From assembly GCA_012656075.1 (NCBI GenBank), contig JAAKBF010000284.1, positions 1 to 64,000 on the forward strand: a stretch of DNA of 64,000 nucleotides, in the 5' to 3' direction. Source of the DNA: Phytophthora hibernalis (Eukaryota; Oomycota; Peronosporomycetes; Peronosporales; Peronosporaceae). This document shows positions 1 to 9,388 of this stretch, one piece after another (the stretch's first letter is position 1; every line of letters starts with the position of its first letter). The position numbers were made by a program, and so were the translations under genes. Under the pieces are notes generated by a model. That model searched no databases and was not told the DNA's origin. It saw only the letters and a program-made list of their open reading frames with translations.

Positions 1-93
1 ACCCGCACTGCGTTCGAGCTGAACCACACTTGGAGCCAAATGACTCATGGTCGACTCGACGGAGTGCAGGTTCCCTCGCAGGGCCACTAAGTC

Positions 94-655
94 AGTCCTC
101 TGCGACTCCAGAGCCGCTGGCAACCCTTCACTGCAGTCACGAGCTTCGTGTGGTCAGCATGGCCACCGGCGCTGAAGCGCGCGCCGCTAACACATGACAC
201 GGAACGTCCCGATCCGTGGACGCGTCCGTTGTGTCCCCCGCCTCCACTGATCGGTAATGAGGACGCTCTCTACACTCCATGTCGAGAGAATACAGAAGCA
301 CCGCGGGCGTAGCGGTCACTACCAATACTTGGTGAAGTGGCGCTGCTATCCGGAGGATCAAAGAACGTGGGAGGCTGGTAGCCGTCTCTCGGAGGACTGC
401 GCCGACATCGTGGCCGCTTATGACCGCTCCTGGAGCCGGCCGGCGCTAACCGCGCCCGGAATACTGAGCGGTTCTACCGGATGCGACTGCCACGACTTCT
501 GGATCTTCTGCACAACCTCCTCGAGGATAACGCCCGGGGTGGGCTTCGAGCGCTCGAGGTATCGGTTACGCCACTGGCCAGCCACGATGGACTTCGCCAT
601 GCAGAAGCGGAGGCGCCGTTGGGCCAGCCGTCGATACCGTACAGCGAGTCCGTGA
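94..655 (+). pseudogene. Integrase C-terminus with chromodomain (element A)
   Basis: The + strand encodes a proline-rich linker (PLCPPPPLIGNEDALYT, about 220-285) and then, after a one-base frame change, a chromodomain (about 283-440). Visible features are the start VERIQKHRG, the core YLVKWRCYPEDQRTWE and a closing acidic helix ending VAAYD. In chromovirus integrases this domain binds modified histone tails and steers insertion. The W and the aromatic residues of the methyl-lysine cage region are present. The frame stays open to 655 but runs tail to tail into the antisense ORF, so the true stop is uncertain. No integrase catalytic core is seen upstream in the window. Confidence 0.7.
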
Positions 656-1846
656 TCTCGGGCAAAGGGTACCCCAAGTGGTGTAGCCAGTCTGTGAACT
701 CGCGTTCGTTGGACTGGCGGACGATGCCTGTGTCGTCGTGGAGGACGACGGGACACTCGTCGTACTGCTGCACCGCCTTACCCGGCTCACGACACTGTCG
801 AAGGTACTCGCGGTACTCCCGTACGAGCCAGTATCGCAGCGCGAGCAGCTGATCTTTGTTTCGAGATGCCGCTGGCTCGTGATCTCGCTTCGAGGTTCGT
901 CGCTGCTCCGCAGCCTCCCTCACATCGCGGGCACGATCGTGAAGGTGCTGGCGGTTGTCGGGCTGAAGCAGCCTTTCGGGTACGTCATCACCGTCGTCGA
1001 CGTTGGTGATAACTTGGGCTTCCCGCTTGGCGGCTTCAGCAGCAGCACGTGCGTCAGCAGCAGCACTGTGAGGAGTTGCAGGACTCCACGGATGGAGACG
1101 TCGCTGCTGATCGGTGAGCTTGGGTGAAGTGCTTGGGTCGTTGACCTCGCCCGACTCCAGATCCGACTCGCTGTTGTCGACCTCGTTTGAGGCATCCTCC
1201 TCCGAGCGATGCTTCGCTTCACTTGTTGCACCCGACTCGGGTTTGCGATCGGTGGCTGAGGCAGCGTCCTCGGGTGCGTCGCTGGTCTGCTTTGCAGTCG
1301 CCGAGTGGGACTTGTCGTCGCCGGCCTCAGGCGTTGTCGCCGTCCTCGGAACTGACCATCGTCATCAGCAGCTCTGTGAGCCTCGTCACCGCTGTCAGAA
1401 GCTTTGTCGTCAGGACCCGGGACTTTGGAAGTCGCTGCCGTCGCTGCGGTCGTTGCCGTCGGCGCGCTCGCATCTTCCGCTCTTGGAGCTTCGTCGCCGT
1501 GGGATTCCGGGCTGTCGTTGCCCAGAACTAGGTTCGGGTTGGTCTCGCCGTCGGAGTCCGACTCGTTGTCGCTGCCGCCTTCGTACGGTCCGGGCAGGGT
1601 GACCTCGGTGCGTTTCCTGCTTGACCGGGATCTGGTCGCAGCGGGCTGCCCTGTCGTCGGGCTACTGGGAAGCCTTCTTCGGATGCCGAGGCGGCTTATT
1701 CGATTGGGCTTCGCCGACTTTCGTCTTATGGTCGGAGGCGCAGAGCGCCTTGGAGTCGACGCGCTTTGACATCGCAAGTGGTGCGGGTCTTGGCCCGGTG
1801 CCCGGTGGGCGTCTTGGATTCTCGGCGGGTGTTCGCTAGGGCGCAA
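418..1846 (-). pseudogene. Antisense ORF of element A
   Basis: A reading frame of about 475 codons runs against the element, between the chromodomain and the LTR. It is broken by about two frame changes (near 1130 and 650). The N-terminal half is basic, serine/proline rich and disordered, then acidic (ESDSDGE). A helical part follows (LALRYWLVREYREYLRQ). The C-terminal part contains GQWRNRYLERSKPTPG (about 530-580). A W-R-N-x-(Y/W) core at the same relative place occurs in the antisense ORFs of elements D and E. I do not recognise a known domain. The frame is open upstream into the LTR (to 2016), so the LTR could supply an antisense promoter. Function unknown. Confidence 0.6.
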
Positions 1847-1913
1847 ATTGCAGAATGAGGCGTTGCCTGTGCGGTTCGCTGTAATTCCCCCTGGGACAAG
1901 GTGCTTCCCGTTT

Positions 1914-1926
1914 GGGTGTGGGAGGG
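1914..1926 (+). other. Polypurine tract of element A
   Basis: A purine-rich stretch (gggtgtgggaggg) sits directly against the TG start of the LTR. This is where plus-strand DNA synthesis is primed in LTR elements. It fixes the LTR as a 3' copy on the + strand. Confidence 0.65.
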
Positions 1927-2345
1927 TGTAATGGGGCCACTTGACAGGGGGCGACCATTGTTCTCTGTGATGTGGTCCACACCATTGGTGTCCGTCACAC
2001 GCGTGGTGTGTGGCACGTCAAGGACTTAATTCGTACTTCAGTCGTACTTAAGTGGTACGTCAGTTGTATTAAAGTAGTACATCTAATTGGGTGGTCCCCA
2101 TTAGGACAGATCAGATTAGACAGGGATTCATTATGCAGATAGTTAGCAGTAGTTAAAACTACAACAGTGTTCTTAATATAAATCAGTTTAACTCTAACCC
2201 GGAAGTTCGCAAGTCAATTGGTACTCGGTACCATATTGGACAGGAAGGCCAGGCCTTTGCAAGCTTGCAGCAGGAACGCTAGGCGTCTGTTGTGGTTAGC
2301 GCGTTAACGCTTCCTCTAAAGCTAAGGTGTGTGTGACCCGTCACA
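1927..2345 (+). repeat. 3' LTR of element A
   Basis: A 419-bp LTR that begins TGTAATGGGG and ends CCCGTCACA. It was identified by aligning it by eye to the reverse complement of 22774-23193. About 30 differences are seen over 420 positions (about 93% identity), and both ends coincide exactly. It contains a run of related ACTTCAGTCGTACTTAAG-type words. The next base (2346) already belongs to element E. No target-site duplication can be tested because the left end of A is missing. Confidence 0.9.
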
Positions 2346-2349
2346 CATA

Positions 2350-2991
2350 CCTTCGGAGCATGACGCAGAGACTTGGCGCTTGTTTCCCTCGGTCGTCGCG
2401 CTTCATGCCGCCTGAGTCGAGTATAACAAAGCTCGGAATCTCCGGGCAGACCGCTTACGCCAGCAAATGGTGTATCGGTGCTGGGAGTGGTGCGTCGAAG
2501 CGCTCCGGCAAGCCTCGTGAAGCGCAGACCGAGTTTTGTTGGAGCCGAGCTACCTTCCATACTTGTTCGAGTTGATCGAGTGGACTCCGACGTCCGAGGA
2601 CTGGGTTGGTGAGCTCACCACTATGAACTCGCGCCAGCTCTGGCGGAACTGTTGGGTGGACGCACCTTCCAGCCATCCGTTCAACACGACGTTCGCGCCA
2701 TGCAACCCTCCGGTGCCTTTCTTCGTGCCTCGTGGTATGACCGAGGTGGAGGTAATTTCTGGAATCATGGCGGATCTGTCGTTGCAACAAGCCTCGGTCG
2801 TATCCCCATGGGTAGCTCAAGCTTCGGTGGCTGCTCCTCCAGGATCCGCCGACGATGAAGAAAAGGACGAAGGTGAAGCTGAGGGTTCAGCGACTCCAGC
2901 TGCTGCGCCTGCGGCTGCCACCGGATCAACTTCTGGCTCATCATCGAACTTGGACGTACTGGCCAACATTGCCTCTACTGCCGACATCTAA
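2350..2991 (+). pseudogene. Antisense ORF fragment of element E
   Basis: This + strand frame opposes element E and lies beyond its chromodomain. From 2536 to the stop at 2991 it is uninterrupted (151 codons). Upstream it continues with two in-frame stops to the A/E junction, so its N-terminus is lost. It contains RQLWRNCWVDAPSSHPF (about 2632-2685), comparable to the W-R-N motifs in the antisense ORFs of A and D. An acidic then Ala/Ser/Thr-rich tail follows. It carries three copies of the CCTCGGT/ACCGAGG word typical of E, which supports assigning it to E and not to A. No known domain is recognised. Confidence 0.55.
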
Positions 2992-3409
2992 ATCTCGGTC
3001 GCGCGCTTTTCTGCTTCGTTATTCCTTCGCCCAGCTACTCTGACACCGTCCGCGCCCGTATTCAATCGTAAGTGTGGATCGGCATTAGTAATCCCATTCA
3101 ATCCAAATTCATCTCGAAATTGCTCACTTCGCATACACATATACAATTTTAATGCAGTAGTCATCTTCGTCTGGCACTACGGGCTGTATAATCCCGTCGG
3201 CGGTTCTTCTCGTCATTTCTCATCCATAAACCGAGCCTTCTAGGAGACTTGGTCGTTCGATGATCAGTGACTTTCATTTTGGTACAGTCTCACGTTTCGT
3301 CTGCTTCTACGGGCTGTACCAACCCTGTAGGCAGCTCAATCTTCGGTAGCGTTTCGAGCTAGTCCTCGTCTGCTACTTGAACCATTTGGAGTCGTCGTTC
3401 GCTGCGTCG
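2992..3409. other. Non-coding tail between antisense ORF and integrase of E
   Basis: About 400 bases with no supported reading frame. Two similar segments are seen: 'cactacgggctgtataatcc' (about 3174-3193) and 'tctacgggctgtaccaaccc' (about 3306-3325), each followed by a cggt/gcag-type continuation. They form a loose direct repeat about 130 bp apart. Confidence 0.4.
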
Positions 3410-3723
3410 AGTTGGCAGATAGTCGTAAAGCAACCCGTCGCACGACAAGTTTAATTCTGGTTCCCAGGTAGGATCATCATAGCCGACCCACTTCACCTTG
3501 AACTCTCTGACAGCGCGATTAGTGCTCGTCGTTAGCGGTGATCGGTCGTGTAGAATAGCCCCACTTCGTATTCGTCTGCCACTCTGTCAGGCTCCCAACT
3601 ATCTTCCGGCAACAGCTCTACGTCAAAATCAATCCTCGTATCCTCGGTCACCTCAGCTGCCAGCCGAGTCCTCGGTCGGTCGCCATATTCGCTCACCGCC
3701 TTGAGCCGTGACATATGCACCAA
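3410..3723 (-). pseudogene. Integrase C-terminus with chromodomain (element E)
   Basis: The - strand reads VHMSRLKAVSEYGDRPRTRL, then an acidic segment ending LLPEDSWEPDRVADEYEVG. After a frame change comes a chromodomain core REFKVKWVGYDDPTWEPE (about 3440-3500) and a short tail. The 'VHxSRLK' start is the usual lead-in after a gypsy integrase. The matching segment in element D (HVSKLKPERS through YWKGYDDPSW) confirms family and order. The intact element's integrase would end with this domain; here it is separated from the core by frame changes. Confidence 0.65.
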
Positions 3724-4033
3724 TGAGTAGAACCGATAACCACTTCAACCCGGCAGCTCTAGCTCCTACGCGAATTCTTCAACCTTCTTCTTGCCTCTGA
3801 TTGGCCCGTGACATCGGTGCGCTAACTTCTTGGTCAATCCGGGTTTCACGCGTTCCATGTAGAGCCACACCCTGCTCCCAGCTTGAATAGAGACCTCGGT
3901 GCTTCTTCAGTAGTTTCGGGAGATGACTCAGTTTCTTCCTGCCCGGTGTCCGAGGTTTCTTTGCCGTCGGTTTCCGTCGTTGCATCCTGTCTTTCGGCAT
4001 CCAATGGTACCTCTGACTCGTCGCGATTCGGTG

Positions 4034-5051
4034 CTACGTCGTTCTCGCTGTCATTCTCTGGAATCCCGGTTCTGCTCTCGATTCACGTCGGTTAAGCGAC
4101 TCATTGTGCTCGCGGGCTCTCCGAGCCTTCTCGACCTTCTGGTACTCCATTGCCATTTTCCATGCAATTTCTTGTCGTCGGTTCACTTCTCGGCGCCACA
4201 CTAACGCATCGATTTGCCCCGGGATCCTCGTTTTACCGACGACGACATTGCTCGCAGCGTGGACCGAGCATACCACCCATGAACGAGGTAGAACGGAGTA
4301 TCCTTCCGAGTGCTGTCTTGAGAGTTGTTGATAGCGAAGACAAGTCGTTCGGCGATCTCGTCCCGGTCTTGTTGCAGCGGGTCTTCCGCATACACTCGCA
4401 CTGACTGCATGGCGGTCTTGACTGATCGTTCCTGCTGCCCGTTTGCTTGCGGACAATAATCCAACGTGGCTCTCGACCGAGATTGCATCATCCCAGCAAA
4501 CGCTTGGAAAACCTCGCTCATGACGGATAATCGTTGGCTCTCCTATCCTTCGGTAGACACACTCTTCGAACGCCTGAGCAACTTTTAATACGGTAGTATC
4601 CGACATGGCTTTCCCATAATGAATCCGTGAACAAGCATTGAAACAGTAGCAGCGCGGTATTGCCTCGCGAAACTTCGGCGATGGTATGACAAAGTCCATC
4701 GACACCAACTGGAATGGTCTCTCGGCTAGTACATTCCCTGGCGAGTACCCTCTGAGCTGCGGTCGACTTTGCTCGAGCTGCAGTCTGGGCAGGACCGCAC
4801 ATGCCGCTCAACGTCTGCGTACAGTCCGATCCAATAATAATCCATTTTTGCTCGGTGGTATGTTCGACCGATGCCTTGGTGACTCCTTCTAACGAGTCGT
4901 GACAGCTCTGTAATACTTCCTGAATCATCGTTGTGGGTACCACCAGACGCACCTTGGTCTCCTCTCGGTTTTCATTACCCCACCGACGGCTCGCTCCGAT
5001 AATATACAGCACACCGTCTTCGCTTAGCACAAACTTGTCGGCCATTTCCAT
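4034..5051 (-). pseudogene. Integrase (element E)
   Basis: Fragments in several frames form a gypsy integrase. An N-terminal part with a degenerate HHCC region (LVVPTTMIQEVLQSCHDS) is at about 4900-5000. The DDE core follows: VSMDFV (first acidic residue, about 4690), a damaged RHDRD-like segment (about 4530) and PQANGQQERSVKTAMQS (about 4440, E of the triad). A C-terminal helix ends near 4040. The enzyme inserts the cDNA into the chromosome. At least three frame changes make it non-functional as read. Confidence 0.7.
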
Positions 5052-5371
5052 GCATATCTCGCTGCACTGTAACTCAGGCTAGATTCATCGCCTCGGAGAC
5101 CGGCCTTAAGGTTCACCCACCTCAGCTCCTCGTCCTGGGCAGCGTAGACCCCTTCGTCTTCGCTCTTCTTGAATGGTTACCGGGTCGACATCGTTTGCAT
5201 TTGATGCTCTGATGCTTGCCTCGGTCGTTGGTTTCTGCTTCGTTATGAGTCTCTGAGGCTACCTCACCTGTTTCGTTTGTCGTGCTATGTCGTCCTGTCC
5301 CATCACCAAGGGATCGCTTGCAAAACGGACACGCTTCTTCTGTTCTCTCGCTTGTCGACGGGTCGTGACGG

Positions 5372-6022
5372 TTATGTAATCCGGCCCATCCTCACAAAAT
5401 CGAAAACAAAATTGTTACAGAGTACTTGGCGGGCCACACGAGTCCGGCTAGGTTGACCGACGCTCTCGTCGGTGGCTGCTTCACCGAGTGTTGGTGTGGC
5501 GACCTCAGGCGAAGGCTCGTAGATGACTTCGTCGATTCGGTTGAGCTCGATTAACTCCGTTTTCCTGGTTTCGGCTGAAACCATGCTGGACTGTTTGCTG
5601 TTGAGAGCTTATGTAGTTAACGAGTCTGCATTGAACTCTCGGATCACGTGGAGAAATTTCACTTGGCTGTGAGTTCTCGGTGGTAGTTGAGTTGGGCCAA
5701 TAGCGTTTACTTCCGACAGGTGATCACCTCTAGGGACTGCTGTATTGCGAGTCTCGAGTCTACCACCACAATTAAACCTCGGTGCCGTGCTCCAGCGATG
5801 TCAAGTCACCATTGTTGACACCGCGTACTCAGAGTGGTTTATTGCGGTGGTCTCGATATAATCCCTCGCAGACGTCACTACCGTCCATTCCGGTAATTTC
5901 CATAATATCCATGAGCAACTACCATACCCGTCATTCTTCTTCGTCTTGGCTGAGCCATCAACGGACATCACCAAGCCTTTGTAAGTCCTCGGTAGGCATG
6001 CATATTGCAAGCGTGGGTCCAT
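5372..6022 (-). pseudogene. Second (additional) RNase H domain, element E
   Basis: Beyond the usual RT-linked RNase H there is a second RNase H fold. It starts GLVMSVDGSAKTKKNDGYGS (about 5920-5980) with the first catalytic Asp, then INHSEYAV (catalytic Glu, about 5830). In another frame comes a VVVxDSRLAIQQS-type segment (third acidic residue, about 5740) and IREFNADSLT (about 5620). This layout matches the extra RNase H in elements C and D. Such added domains are known in plant Tat elements and have been reported in oomycete gypsy elements. Frame changes split it here. Confidence 0.65.
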
Positions 6023-7658
6023 TCACGCAGTCGGCGTGATCCCGTGACGGTGGGGTCACCGGGGCTAACGAGTCTTCCAGTTCAACAAAGCTGGTAAGCC
6101 CAGCTTGTAGTAGCTGAGCAAAGAACAATCGCGTTCCTTGACTCGGTAGACATTCAGGTACCACGGGGACAACATGACTGCGAAGTGGGTCGTACGACTG
6201 AACAATGTGTACCCACTCCAGTGTCGAGAACCGAGTGTAGACATGGATAGTCCGCCCGACCAGTTGGGTGTAACACACTTTCATCAGAAACAGCAAAGCT
6301 AACATCTCCTTCTCGGCCGGGTGGTAATTCATCTCGGCGTCTTTCAGTACGCGGCCGCAGAACCGCACGGGGTGTAACTTGTCATCGTGGTACTGCATCA
6401 GAGTGGAACTCAAAGCCCACTCATTAGCAAAGAACGTCACGTGCACCTCTTTGGCTCGGTCAAAATGCCGTAGTATCGGCGCGTCTGCAACCTTCTGTTG
6501 TGGCACCGCGAACCTTCGGTGAGCCTCGGATGAGTTCCCTCCTGTGTGAAATCCTCGTCCTTGAGTTGGTACAGGGCGGCTCCATAGACTGCAAAGTCTT
6601 GAATGAATCTGCTGTAATAGTTCAACGCACCGAGGAATGACTGCATTCCTTTCTTCGATGATAGGGACGGCAGCTCCGTCACTGTCTTCAACTTCTTTGG
6701 ATCGGCCCGAATGCCGTCGACCGACACTTCGAGCGACAGAAAGTCCACTCCGCGCTGTACGAAAATGCTCTTCGTGAAACTCACACCGATCCGACACTCA
6801 GCGAACCGGTGAAGCAGTCGGTCCAGGGTGGGTAGACTAGAGTCAAAAGTCTCGCAGCCGAAACAAATATCGCCAACGAACGACCGCCGATCGAACACCG
6901 GCGCTAACGAGGATTCATCTGCTTCCCCGTGGAGAACTTATCCGCTACGGGGCTATTCACCAGTTGGGTCACAGCGTCGAGCGTCACCGAGGACTCGCGG
7001 TCGGCCTCGAACTTGGTCGGAAAAGGTGTCGAAACCTCGGAAAGTCGTGCAGAACCGTCGGTCACCTCTGTTCTTGCTGCTTCCGCGGCCGCTTCAGCCG
7101 ACCGCATCAACTCAGAGAACTGATTCCAACCACCCTTGGGCTGAACGAACCCCATAGAGCGTTATCGATCATCCGTTGGTAAATCATCGGTGCGTTCTTC
7201 AGGCCAAACGGCATACGCAGCCACTCAAAATGGCCAAGTGCACAAATGAAGGCTGAGATTTTCCGAGCTCTCATCGTCATCACTATCGCCCAGAATCCTC
7301 TGGCTGCATCTAAGGAGCAGAACCACAGGTAGGCCTCCAGGTCAGTTAACAAATCGTCGACCTACGGCATGGCATACTCCATAATCGCAGTGATTGCGTT
7401 CACCATCTTGTAATCGATGCACAGGTGAATATCAACGCCGTTCTTCTTCAGCACGACCACAATCGGGAAGGCCCAAGGGCTGTCCGAGAACGCCACCAAC
7501 CGAGCCTTCAACAAGCCTTTCAGTAACTCGTATAGCTTCTTTAGGTGCTTCAGCTGTGTACGCGGAGCCCTCTGTTTAATCTGAGGGTGCCCCTGTACAT
7601 CGATATCGCACACCACGCCATAGGCTGGCGGTGGCAGAGCGTTTCCGCTCGAAATCAT
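5958..7658 (-). pseudogene. Reverse transcriptase and RNase H (element E)
   Basis: The RT begins near 7658 with YGVVCDIDVQGHPQIKQRAP and continues through KKNGVDIHLCIDYKMVNAI (about 7400-7450). It then runs through ARKISAFICALGHFEWLRMP (about 7200-7265) and GLKNAPMIYQRMIDNALWG. The catalytic YxDD box is replaced by F-V-G-D at about 6869-6880, so the polymerase should be inactive. MQSFLGALNYYSRFIQDF marks the connection domain (about 6590-6650). The gypsy RNase H follows (VTFFANEWALSSTLMQYHDD, about 6385-6445), in which the first catalytic Asp is replaced. Several frame changes are present. Confidence 0.8.
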
Positions 7659-7665
7659 GATCTGC

Positions 7666-8727
7666 TCATGCTTCTGAAATTTTGATCAATGCTCGCTGTG
7701 GCTCGGACGTGGCCTCTGGGTTCGCTACGTTGGGTCCTGTATAATCCAAAATCGTCTCCGAAGCTTCGGTCAGGTTAGGCAGGAATGCCAGCTCGTGTGC
7801 GTAATCGGTCAACTCGATTTCATTTGCCGCATGCTCGGCCACCGCCGAGGCATCGTCAATGTCGACAGCGTCGCCAGCTGAAACGCATGCCATAAGCGCT
7901 ACAAACATAGACTCCAGACGGTCTTCCGAGTCTTCGGTGGCCATGGGTTCCGGTGCCTCACACTTAATTACATCGCCGTCACCCCTGTCTGAGGATTCGG
8001 ACGTGGTTGAACCTTCATCTTCCTCGGCTAGCCACCATGTCCGAGGTTGTCACAGTAACGGTTACTGTCGGTTTGTCATTGTACGTGGCCCTCCTCAACG
8101 CTCGGTGGACGGGCCACCCGGTCGGGAAAGAATCTTCCGTGGCGTCAGATAATCCCGCTGCTCGACTGCTAGTGGTTGGCTGGCTAACCATCGCTTGTAA
8201 ATCTTGCCCTCACGCTTCAACAACGTGTCATCCCGGCACTCAGTTTTTGTCAGCACTTGCCATTCGTCGTACTTCGCCGATCGCAGCCACGCCCTTGCGG
8301 GAGGTTGCCACGCGGTACTCATAATACCACCGATTCGTGGTTAGCACAGTGAGCAACCCTTGGTGACACATTAGTCAGCCGGATAATCTCTGGTTGTCCT
8401 CGCTGAAACCTCGTCACTGAAGGCACGAGATTCCCAATCCGGCGAACCCACGCCTCGTGGGAGTTCAGAGATGGGCGTCGTCGAGGTAGTTAGAACTCAT
8501 GCCACTCCCGCCCGGCGACTGACAGATCATCGGTCGGGCCACCGAGCTCTTGTAAACCGTATACCGAGCGTCATCAGCGTGCTGGGACTTCACTAAGGGA
8601 CCATTACTTCATCCGGTAACCGGGCTGTGCCACGGAACAAGTCCAACCGTACTCCAACTGGGATCATGAAGTCCGTACCAAGGACAACATTGACTCCGTG
8701 CTGTGATCCATAATCCACAACTCAAAT
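7666..8727 (-). pseudogene. Protease-RT linker region of element E
   Basis: Between protease and RT the - strand holds broken frames. One (7666-7944) encodes an acidic segment with AVDIDDASAVAEHAANEIEL. Another set (8095-8720) reads in pieces like the post-protease part of elements C and D: a VGVRLDL-like stretch, then LPDEVM. It is coding remnant of the same polyprotein, too damaged to model as one frame. Confidence 0.45.
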
Positions 8728-9388
8728 TCATACTCGCTCCCACCCGAGGGAGATCTTAACGAGTGCTCGGCGACGTGTCTCCATCGCTCCTGGGTTGATT
8801 CCTCTCACTTCCAGACTGCGCCCGTGGTCTGATACTTCCTGCACGCGTAGTTTCTTTGCATAGGCTGCTGAAAGCACGCTCACGTTCGCTCCGGTATCGA
8901 GCAGAATCCTCGTTCGCGCGTCATTCACTGCGCCGTTTATTATGGCACGCAATCGCTTCCTCTTATCGTTGCGCTGGGACGACCACCTCCCCATCCTCTC
9001 ACCAGACAACAACTTGATTGCCTGGCCGAGACTTCGGGGCTGGCGCTCGGTCACAGCCATACTCGCGATTGAAGCCTCGGTAACCGTACCAGTAGGTTCC
9101 TCTTTATATTTCACATTCACTTCACTCTCACCGAGGCTTGCGCCTCTCTCTTCTCCATTTTCCATCGATTTCACATAATCCATATTCAAGTCATCAGGCC
9201 GTTTGCACGAACCAGTGAATGCAAACAAATAGTCGGCGTCCAGCACAGGCGCGGCTAACTGTGGCAGCCCGATTTGGACCAACCTAATTTCAGTTGGCGG
9301 GCTGCCTAGTTTAAAGGACTCCCATAGGTCAATTCTTGAAGTTATGGCAAGAGGTCTTTCTTCTCCACCTTCGCCTTCAGAATAGACG
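8728..9388 (-). pseudogene. Aspartic protease (element E)
   Basis: A retropepsin-like protease in the - strand frame 8728-9813. The catalytic box is ILLDTGANVSVLSAAYAKKL (about 8850-8910), with an intact D-T-G. It would cut the Gag-Pol polyprotein. The frame begins further up in gag-derived, frame-shifted sequence, so only the part below about 9390 is reliable. It continues in other frames below 8728. Confidence 0.75.

Larger units (their letters stand above)
1..2345 (+). mobile_element. Element A: 3' remnant of a Ty3/gypsy chromovirus
   Basis: This is the 3' end of an LTR retrotransposon on the + strand. In order it holds an integrase tail with a chromodomain, a long ORF on the opposite strand, a purine-rich tract and a 3' LTR. 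Gag, protease, RT and the integrase core are absent or lie left of the window. Its LTR is the same family as that of element B (22774-23193), which lacks exactly the parts A keeps. The first 140 bases are also open on the - strand, so the left boundary of A could lie anywhere between 1 and about 94. Confidence 0.75.

Noticed and set aside
1114..1769. + strand ORFs opposite the antisense ORF of element A
   Set aside because: Ser/Arg/Val-rich shadow frames with no domain; the - strand frame is longer and shares a motif with D and E.
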